A DNA stretch of 64,000 bases, taken from NCBI GenBank assembly GCA_023678885.1, contig JAHCLQ010000827.1:37547-101546 (forward strand), read 5' to 3'. Of the stretch, positions 55,455-64,000 are shown one piece after another (the stretch's first letter is position 1; each line of letters opens with the position of its first letter). Origin of the DNA: Pogostemon cablin (Eukaryota; Streptophyta; Magnoliopsida; Lamiales; Lamiaceae). The position numbers and the translations under genes are program-made. The notes below the pieces were generated by a model. It searched no databases, was not told where the DNA came from, and saw only the letters and a program-made list of their open reading frames with translations.

Positions 55455-57806
55455 ATGAAGGAAATTGGCATCATGATGTTGGAAATTAGCATTATGATGA
55501 AAGAAAAGAGCAACATGTTGAAGGAAATGAGCATCACGATGAAGGGAATATGCATCATAATTAAACAAAATGAGCATCATGACATAGGAAATAAGCATTA
55601 TGATGAAGAAAATAAGCATCATGATGAAGAAAATATGCATCATGAGGAAAAAAATGAGAATCATGATTTAGAAAATGAGCATCATGATGAAGAAAATAAA
55701 CCTCATTATAAAGAAAATATGCATCATAATGAAGGAAATGAGCATCATGATGTTGGAAATTAGCATCATGATAAAACAAAACTGGTATTATGATAAAGGA
55801 AATAAGCATCATGATGAAAAAAATGAGCATCATGATGAAGAAAATATGCATCATAATGAAGAAAATAAGCATCGTGATGAAAAAAATGCATCATGATGAA
55901 GAAAATAAGCATCACGATGAAGAAAATGATCATCATTATGAAGGAAATGAGCATCATGAGGAAGAAAAATATGCATCATGATGAAGAAAATATGCATCAT
56001 GATGAAGAAAATGAGCATTATGATGAAGAAAATGTGCATCATGATAAAGAAAATGAGCATCATGATGAATGAAATGAGCATCATGATGAAGAAAAATATG
56101 TATCATGATGAATAAAATATGAATCATGATGAAGAAAATATGCATCATGATGTAAAAAATGAATATCATGATGAAGGAAATGAGCATCATGTTAAGAAAA
56201 ATGAGCATCATGACGATGAAAATATGCATCATGATGAAGGAAATATGCATCGTGATGAAGAAAATATGCAACACAATGAAAAAAATTAGCATCATGATGA
56301 AGAAAATGAGCATCATGATGAAGTATATGAGCATCATGATGAAGAAAATAACCATCATGATGAAGAAAATATGCATCGTGATGAAGAAAATATGCAATAT
56401 GATGAAGAAAATACTCAACATGATGAATAAAACGAGCATCATGATGAAGAAAATATTCATCGTGATGAAGAAAGTACACATCATGAAGTAGGAAATAAGA
56501 ATCATGGTGAACAAAATATGCATCATGATGAAGGAAATGAACATTGCGATAAAGAAATTAGCTTCATGATGAAGGAAATGAGGACCGCGATGAAAGAAAT
56601 GTGCATTACGATGAAGAAAATGAGCATCACGATGAAGAACATACACACCATGATGAAGAAAATATGCATAATAATGAAGAAAATATGCATCAAGAAGAAT
56701 GAAATGAGCATTATGATGAATAAAATAAGCTTCATGAAGAAGAAAATAAGCATAATGATGAAGAAATTGAGTATCATGATGAAGAAAATGAGCATCATGA
56801 TGAAGAAAATGAGAACCATGATAAAGAAAATATGCATCATGATGAAGAAAATGATCATCATGATGAAGAAAATATGCATTATGATTCAGAAAATGAGCAA
56901 TATGAGTCATGATAAGAAAATATGCATGATGATGAAGGAAATAGGCATCAGAAAGAAGAAAATATGCATCATGATGAAGAAAATGATGGAAGCATCACAA
57001 TTAAGGAAATATGCAACATGATGAAGAAAATATGCATCATGATGAAAAAATAAGCATCACGATGAGGGAAATATACAAAACGATGAAAAACATATGCATC
57101 ATGATGAAGGAAATGAGCATTATGATGAAGAAAATAAGCATCATGATGAAGAAAATGAGCATCATGATGAAGGAAATGAACATCATAATGAAGAAAATAT
57201 GCATCATGATGAAGGAAATGAACATCATGATGAAGGAAATGAACATCGCGATGAAGAAATTAGCATCATGATAATAGAAATGAGGATTGCTATGAATGAA
57301 ATGAGCATTATGATGAAGAAAATAAGCATCTCGATGAAGAACATACGCACCATGATGATGAAAATATGGATACTGATGAAGAAAATACGCATCATGATGA
57401 AGAAAATACGCATAATAATGAAGAAAATGAGCATCATGATGAAGAAAATGAGCATAATGATGATGAAGATGAAAACCATGATAAAGAAAATTTGCATCAT
57501 GATGAAGAAAATGATCATCATGAAGAAGAAAATATGCATCATGATGAAGAAAATGAGCAATATGCATCATGATGAAGAAAATATGCATGATGATAAAGAA
57601 AATAGGCATCAGAAAGAAGAAAATATGCCTCATGATGAAGAAAATGAGCATCACAATAAAGGGAATATGCTCATGATGAAGAAAATATGCATCACGATGA
57701 AGGAAATATGTAAAACTATGAAGAACATATCCATCATGATGAAGGAAATGAGAATGAGTATCATGATGAAGAAAATATGCGTCATGATGAAGGAAAAGAG
57801 CATCTG
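55455..57806 (+). repeat. HOR copy H24 (2,352 bp), cluster VI
   Basis: It is nearly identical to H23. Differences noticed are CATGAAGTAGG near 56484 (CATGATGTAGG in H23) and ATTGAGTATC near 56765. The 36-bp deletion near 57751 is present. Confidence 0.94.
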
Positions 57807-60504
57807 ATGAAGGAAATTGGCATCATGATGTTGGAAATTAGCATTATGATGAAAGAAAAGAGCAACATGTTGAAGGAAATGAGCATCACGATGAAGGGAA
57901 TATGCATCATAATTAAACAAAATGAGCATCATGACATAGGAAATAAGCATTATGATGAAGAAAATAAGCATCATGATGAAGAAAATATGCATCATGAGGA
58001 AAAAAATGAGAATCATGATTTAGAAAATGAGCATCATGATGAAGAAAATAAACCTCATTATAAAGAAAATATGCATCATAATGAAGGAAATGAGCATCAT
58101 GATGTTGGAAATTAGCATCATGATAAAAGAAAACAGGTATTATGATAAAGGAAATAATCATCATGATGAAAAAAATGAGCATCATGATGAAGAAAATACG
58201 CATCATAATGAAGAAAATAAGCATCGTGATGAAAAAAATGCATCATGATGAAGAAAATAAGCATCACGATGAAGAAAATGATCATCATTATGAAAGAAAC
58301 GAGTATCATGATGAAGAAAACTATGCATCATGATGAAGAAAATGAGAATTATGATGAAGAAAATGTGCATCATGATAAAGAAAATGAGCATCATGATGAA
58401 GGAAATGAGCATCATGATGAAGAAAAATATGCATCATGACGAAGAAAATATGCATCATGATGTAGAAAATGAGTATCATGATAAAGGAAATGAGCATCAT
58501 GTTAAGAAAAATGAGCATCATGACGATGAAAATATGCATCATGATGAAGGAAATATGCATCGTGATGAAGAAAATATGCATCACAATGAAAAAAATTAGC
58601 ATCATGATGAAGAAAATGAGCATCATGATGAAGTAAATGAGCATCATGATGAAGAAAATAACCGTCATGATGAAGAAAATATGCATCGTGATGAAGAAAA
58701 TATGCAATATGATGAAAAAAATGTGCATCATGATAAAGAAAATGAGCATCATGATGAAGGAAATGAGCATCATGACGAAGAAAAATATGTATCATGATGA
58801 ATAAAATATGCATCATGATGAAGAAAATATGCATCATGATGTAAAAAATGAATATCATGATGAAGGAAATGAGCATCATGTTAAGAAAAATGAGCATCAT
58901 GACGATGAAAATATGCATCATGATGAAGGAAATATGCATCGTGATGAAGAAAATATGCATCACAATGAAAAAAATTAGCATCATGATGAAGAAAATGAGC
59001 ATCATGATGAAGTATATGAGCATCATGATGAAGAAAATAACCGTCATGATGAAGAAAATATGCATCGTGATGAAGAAAATATGCAATATGATGAAGAAAA
59101 TACTCATCATGATGAATAAAAAGAGCATCATGATGAAGAAAATATTCATCGTGATGAAGAAAGTACACATCATGATGTAGGAAATAAGCATCATGGTGAA
59201 CAAAATATGCATCATGATGAAGGAAATGAACATCGCGATAAAGAAATTAGCTTCATGATGAAGGAAATGAGGATCGCGATGAAAGAAATGAGCATTATGA
59301 TGAAGAAAATGAGCATCACGATGAAGAACATACACGCCATGATGAAGAAAATATGCATAATAATGAAGAAAATATGCATCAAGATGAATGAAATGAGCAT
59401 CATGATGAATAAAATGAGCTTCATGATGAAGAAAATAAGCATAATGATGAAGAAATTGAGTATCATGATGAAGAATATGAGCATCATGATGAAGAAAATG
59501 AGAACCATGATAAAGAAAATATGCATCATGATGAAGAAAATGATCATCATGTTGAAGAAAATGAGCAATATGCGTCATGATAAGAAAATATGCATGATGA
59601 TGAAGGAAATATGCATCAGAAAGAAGAAAATATGCATCATGATGAAGAAAATGATGGAAGCATCACAATTAAGGAAATATGCATCATGATGAAGAAAATA
59701 TGCATCATGATGAAAAAATAAGCATCACGATGAAGGAAATATACAAAACGATGAAAAACATATGCATCATGATGAAGGAAATGAGCATTATGATGAAGAA
59801 AATGAGCATCATGATGAATAAAATGAGCATCATGATGAAGGAAATGAACATCATGATGAAGAAAATATGCATCATGATGAAGGAAATGAACATCATGATG
59901 AAGGAAATGAACATCGCGATGAAGAAATTAGCATCATGATGATGGAAATGAGGATCGCTATGAATGAAATGAGCATTACGATGAAGAAAATAAGCATCTC
60001 GATGAAGAACATACGCACCATGATGATGAAAATATGCATACTGATGAAGAAAATACGCATCATGATGAAGAAAATACGCATAATATTGAAGAAAATGAGC
60101 ATCATGATGAAGAAAATTAGCATCATGATGATGAAGATGAGAACCATGATAAAGAAAATTTGCATCATGATGAAGAAAATGATCATCATGAAGAAGAAAA
60201 TGTGCATCATGATGAAGAAAATGAGCATCATGATGAAGAAAATATGGATGATGATAAAGAAAATAGGCATCAGAAAGAAGAAAATATGCATCATGATGAA
60301 GAAAATGAGCATAACAATAAAGGGAATATGCATCATGATGAAGAAAATATGCATCACGATGAAGGAAATTTGTAAAACTATGAAGAACATATCCATCATG
60401 ATGAAGGAAATGAGAATAATGATGAATAAAATGAGCATCATGATGAAGAAAATGAGTATCATGATGAAGAAAATATGCGTCATGATGAAGGAAAAGAGCA
60501 TCTG
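57807..60504 (+). repeat. HOR copy H25 (2,698 bp) with internal tandem duplication
   Basis: It starts like H22-H24 (GACATAGG, TATGATAAAGG) but has the ordinary GAAAACAGGTATTATG anchor. The left arm is 316 bp longer than in H24 because the GTTAAGAAAAATGAGC region occurs twice, at 58501 and 58880, 379 bp apart; the first half is also short by about three monomers. The right arm is C-type without the 36-bp deletion (CATACTGATG near 60048, CATAATATTGAAG near 60080). Confidence 0.92.
58361..59095 (+). repeat. Tandem duplication inside H25 (unit about 0.36-0.38 kb)
   Basis: Unit one runs from AAATGTGCATCATG at 58361 to GCAATATGATG near 58714; unit two starts with the same AAATGTGCATCATG at 58719. 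The two are not identical. Unit one has GTAGAAAATGAG and GAAGTAAATGAG, while unit two has GTATCATGATGAATAAAAT, GTAAAAAATGAAT and GAAGTATATGAG as in H22-H24. The duplication therefore joins two different HOR families, pointing to unequal exchange between non-identical copies rather than slippage. Confidence 0.85.
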
Positions 60505-61386
60505 ATGAAGGAAATGAGCATCATGATGTTGGAAATTAGCATCATGATGAAAGAAAAGAGCAACATGTTGAAGGAAATGTGCATCACGATGAAGGGAATA
60601 TGCATCATAATTAAACAAAATGAGCATCATAACGTAGGAAATAAGCATTATGATGAAGAAAATAAGCATCATGATGAAGAAAATATGCATCATGAGGAAA
60701 AAAAATGAGAATCATGATTTAGAAAATGAGCATCATGATGAAGAAAATGAGCCTCATTATAAAGAAAATATGCATCATAATGAAGGAAATGAGCATCATG
60801 ATGTTGGAAATTAGCGTCATGATAAAAAAAACAGGTATTATGATGAAGGAAATAAGCATCATGATGAAGAAAATGAGCATCATGATGAAGAAAATATGCA
60901 TCATAATGAAGAAAATAAGCTTCGTGATGAAAAAATGCATCATGATGAAGAAAATAAGCATCACGATGAAGAAAATGATCATCATTATGAAGGAAATGAG
61001 CATCATGATGAAGAAAAATATGCATCATGATGAAGAAAATATGCATCATGATGAAGAAAATGAGCATTATGATGAAGAAAATATGCATCATGATAAAGAA
61101 AATGAGCATCATGATGAAGGAAATGAACATCATGATGAAGAAAAATATGTATCATGATGAATAAAATATGAATCATGATGAAGAAAATATGCATCATGAT
61201 GTAAAAAATGAATATCATGATGAAGGAAATGAGGATCATGTTAAGAAAAATGAGCATCATGACGATGAAAATATGCATCATGATGAAGGAAATGAGAATA
61301 ATGATGAATAAAATGAGCATCATGATGAAGAAAATGAGTATCATGATGAAGAAAATATGCGTCATGATGAAGGAAAAGAGCATCTG
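60505..61386 (+). repeat. HOR copy H26 (882 bp), internally deleted
   Basis: It starts C-type and shares TAACGTAGG near 60630 and GCTTCGTGATG near 60919 with H27. From about 61149 it has H22-H24 words (GTATCATGATGAATAAAAT, GTAAAAAATGAAT). At about 61283-61300 it jumps from the CATCATGATGAAGGAAAT after the GACGATG word to the identical word near the HOR end, continuing GAGAATAATGATG. Relative to H27 it is 1,517 bp short: the rest of the left arm and nearly all of the right arm are gone. Confidence 0.92.
61277..61300 (+). other. Deletion junction in H26
   Basis: The shared 18-bp word CATCATGATGAAGGAAAT ends a left-arm context (GACGATGAAAATATG upstream) and begins an HOR-end context (GAGAATAATGATGAATAAAA downstream). 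In intact copies these contexts lie about 1.5 kb apart. The breakpoint cannot be placed inside the shared word. Confidence 0.85.
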
Positions 61387-63785
61387 ATGAAGGAAATGAG
61401 CATCATGATGTTGGAAATTAGCATCATGATGAAAGAAAAGAGCAACATGTTGAAGGAAATGTGCATCACGATGAAGGGAATATGCATCATAATTAAACAA
61501 AATGAGCATCATAACGTAGGAAATAAGCATTATGATGAAGAAAATAAGCATCATGATGAAGAAAATATGCATCATGATGAAAAAAATGAGAATCATGATT
61601 TAGAAAATGAGCATCATGATGAAGAAAATGAACCTCATTATAAAGAAAATATGCATCATAATGAAGGAAATGAGCATCATGATGTTGGAAATTAGCGTCA
61701 TGATAAAAAAAACAGGTATTATGATGAAGGAAATAAGCATCATGATGAAGAAAATGAGCATCATGATGAAGAAAATATGCATCATAATGAAGAAAATAAG
61801 CTTCGTGATGAAAAAATGCATCATGATGAAGAAAATAAGCATCACGATGAAGAAAATGATCATCATTATGAAGGAAATGAGCATCATGATGAAGAAAAAT
61901 ATGCATCATGATGAAGAAAATATGCATCATGATGAAGAAAATGAGCATTATGATGAAGAAAATGTGCATCATGATAAAGAAAATGAGCATCATGATGAAG
62001 GAAATGAACATCATGATGAAGAAAAATATGCATCATGATGAATAAAATATGCATCATGATGAAGAAAATAAGCATCATGATGAAGAAAATATGCATCATG
62101 ATGTAGAAAATTAATTTCATGATGAAGGAAATGAGCATCATGTTAAGAAAAGAGCATCATGACGATGAAAATATGCATCATGATAAAGGAAATATGCATC
62201 GTGATGAAGAAAATATGCATCACAATGAAAAAAATTAGCATCATGATGAAGAAAATGAGCATCATGATGAAGTAAATGAGCATCATGATGAAGAAAATAA
62301 CCATCATGATGAAGAAAATATGCATCGTGATGAAGAAAATATGCAATATGATGAAGAAAATACTCATCATGATGAATAAAACGAGCATCATGATGAAGAA
62401 AATATGCATCGTGATGAAGAAAGTACACATCATGACGTAGGAAATAAGCATCATGGTGAACAAAATATGCATCATGATGAAGGAAATGAACATCGCGATA
62501 AAGAAATTAGCTTCATGATGAAGGAAATGAGGATCGCGATTAAAGAAATGAGCATTACGATGAAGAAAATGAGCATCACGATGAAGAACATACACACCAT
62601 GATGAAGAAAATATGCATAATAATGAAGAAAATATGCATCAAGATGAAGGAAATGGGCATCATGATGAATAAAATGAGCTTTATGATGAAGAAAATAAGC
62701 ATAATGATGAAGAAATTGAGTATCATGATGAAGAAAATGAGCATCATGATGAAGAAAATGTGAACCATGATAAAAAAAATATGCATCATGATGAAGAAAA
62801 TGATCATCATGATGAAGAAAATATGCATTATGATGAAGAAAATGAGCAATATGCGTCATGATAAGAAAATATGCATGATGATGAAGGAAATATGCATCAG
62901 AAAGAAGAAAATATGCATCATGATGAAGAAAATGATGGAAGCATCACAATTAAGGAAATATGCATCATGATGAAGAAAATATGCATCATGATGAAAAAAT
63001 AAGCATCACGATGAAGGAAATATACAAAACGATGAAAAACATATGCATCATGAAGAAGGAAATGAGCATTATGATGAAGAAAATGAGCATCATGATGAAG
63101 AAAATGAGCATCATGATGAAGGAAATGAACATCATGATGAAGAAAATATGCATCATGATGAAGGAAATGAACATCATGATGAAGGAAATGAACATCGCGA
63201 TGAAGAAATTAGCATCATGATGATGGAAATGAGGATCGCTATGAATGAAATGAGCATTACGATGAAGAAAATAAGCATCTCGATGAAGAACATACGCACC
63301 ATGATGATGAAAATATGCATACTGATGAAGAAAATACGCATCATGATGAAGAAAATACGCATAATATTGAAGAAAATGAGCATCATGATGAAGAAAATTA
63401 GTATCATGATGATGAAGATGAGAACCATGATAAAGAAAATTTGCATCATGATGAAGAAAATGATCATCATGAAGAAGAAAATGTGCATCATGATGAAGAA
63501 AATGAGCATCATGATGAAGAAAATATGCATGATGATAAAGAAAATAGGCATCAGAAAGAAGAAAATATGCATCATGATGAAGAAAATGAGCATAACAATA
63601 AAGGGAATTTGCATCATGATGAAGAAAATATGCATCACGATGAAGGAAATTTGTAAAACTATGAAGAACATATCCATCATGATGAAGGAAATGAGAATAA
63701 TGATGAATAAAATGAGCATCATGATGAAGAAAATGAGTATCATGATGAAGAAAATATGCGTCATGATGAAGGAAAAGAGCATCTG
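61387..63785 (+). repeat. HOR copy H27 (2,399 bp), left arm C, right arm C
   Basis: The first part is close to H26 (TAACGTAGG near 61513, GCGTCATGATAAAAAAAAC near 61695). After that it follows an H21-like course (AATTTCATGATG near 62112) instead of the H22-H24 course of H26. Private: GTTAAGAAAAGAGC near 62143, which loses bases at a landmark conserved in the other copies, and TAATTTC near 62111. The right arm is C-type, with CATAATATTGAAG near 63359 shared with H25. Confidence 0.92.
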
Positions 63786-64000
63786 ATGAAGGAAATGAGC
63801 ATCATGATGTTGGAAATTAGCATCATGATGAAAGAAAAGAGCAACATGTTGAAGGAAATGTGCATCACGATGAAGGGAATATGCATCATAATTAAACAAA
63901 ATGAGCATCATAACGTAGGAAATAAGCATTATGATGAAGAAAATAAGCATCATGATGAAGAAAATATGCATCATGAGGAAAAAAATGAGAATCATGATTT
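63786..64000 (+). repeat. HOR copy H28, truncated by window end
   Basis: A C-type start (ATGAAGGAAATGAGC) with TAACGTAGG near 63911, as in H26 and H27. Only the first 215 bp are visible; the array continues past the window. Confidence 0.9.

Larger units (their letters stand above)
1..64000 (+). repeat. Satellite array of 21-bp monomers, entire window
   Basis: Every part of the window is built from one 21-bp monomer: the palindrome CATCATGATG followed by an 11-bp spacer such as AAGAAAATATG, AAGAAAATGAG or AAGGAAATGAG. All monomers point the same way; I saw no inversion. Variants are mostly single substitutions, with some single-base or partial-monomer indels that break the 21-bp phase. The consensus is about 29% G+C and two-thirds purine on this strand. 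No unique-sequence island, transposon, RNA gene or plausible gene interrupts it, so no stretch holds anything other than the repeat copies listed below. Both array edges lie outside the window. Satellite identity is well supported by sequence; centromeric, pericentromeric or subtelomeric placement is inference only. Confidence 0.97.

Noticed and set aside
1..64000. CRISPR array
   Set aside because: Repeats are contiguous with no unique spacers. The apparent spacer is the A-rich part of the same 21-bp monomer.
1..64000. Telomeric repeats or a known centromere-protein B box
   Set aside because: No run of TTAGGG or CCCTAA type was seen, and no match to the CENP-B box pattern. The monomer is unrelated to 171-bp alpha-satellite by length.
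1..64000. Bacterial repeat-containing adhesin or a phage/plasmid origin made of iterons
   Set aside because: No open frame runs through even one HOR, and 64 kb of satellite without any gene does not fit a prokaryotic replicon.
1..64000. Pure GAA or ATG microsatellite
   Set aside because: The trinucleotide look comes from the CATCATGATG-AAGAA layout. The true period is 21 bp, and neither GAA nor ATG runs extend beyond a few units.
1..64000. Whole array as an assembly artefact
   Set aside because: Copies carry many private, ordered differences and readable junctions, which a simple looping artefact would not create. Copy-number errors within H16-H18 and H22-H24 remain possible and are noted under findings.

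Overview
The whole 64,000-base window is one uninterrupted tandem-repeat (satellite) array. I found no supportable protein gene, RNA gene, mobile element, CRISPR array, promoter or unique-sequence island in it. The base unit is a 21-bp monomer: a perfect 10-bp palindrome CATCATGATG followed by an 11-bp A-rich spacer, typically AAGAAAATATG or AAGAAAATGAG. By division there are about 3,000 monomers, all in the same orientation. The consensus monomer is 6/21 G+C (about 29%) and 14/21 purine on the + strand. Array size, low complexity, single orientation and nested periodicity fit satellite heterochromatin (centromeric, pericentromeric or subtelomeric) in a eukaryotic long-read assembly. I cannot identify the species.

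The monomers are organised into a higher-order repeat (HOR) of about 2.34-2.48 kb (roughly 111-118 monomers). I phased it on the ATG that follows the word CATCTG. There are 28 HOR starts, at 12, 2352, 4800, 7188, 9536, 11971, 14447, 16923, 19349, 21827, 24211, 26640, 29025, 31431, 33848, 36258, 38710, 41162, 43614, 45973, 48341, 50751, 53103, 55455, 57807, 60505, 61387 and 63786. The last copy is cut by the window end. Each HOR has a left arm of about 1.4-1.5 kb and a right arm of about 0.9-1.0 kb, meeting near the word GAGCAATATGCGTCATG. From about +1.05 kb to its end the HOR is itself a diverged duplication of a block of about 0.66 kb.

The copies fall into families that change along the window. 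H1-H5 alternate A-type and B-type arms. H6-H10 form a homogeneous cluster, four copies of which (including the neighbouring H5 but not H8) carry a 28-bp local duplication. H11-H15 alternate again and include a duplicated dimer of about 4.8 kb. H16-H18 are near-identical at exactly 2,452 bp. H19 is an A/B recombinant. H20-H21 are transitional. H22-H24 are near-identical at exactly 2,352 bp. H25-H28 are rearranged: H25 holds an internal tandem duplication (2,698 bp) and H26 an internal deletion (882 bp). This is the pattern expected of unequal exchange or gene conversion with local homogenisation.

The many apparent open reading frames, up to 436 codons, are by-products. A 21-bp period is seven codons and the consensus monomer has no stop in two of three frames on each strand, so any random stretch looks open. 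Conserved stops and frame-changing indels recur at the same HOR positions, which argues against coding. The most interesting content is structural: a period of exactly two helical turns with phased A-tracts, a palindrome whose centre carries position-specific CpG-derived states, and several readable recombination junctions.
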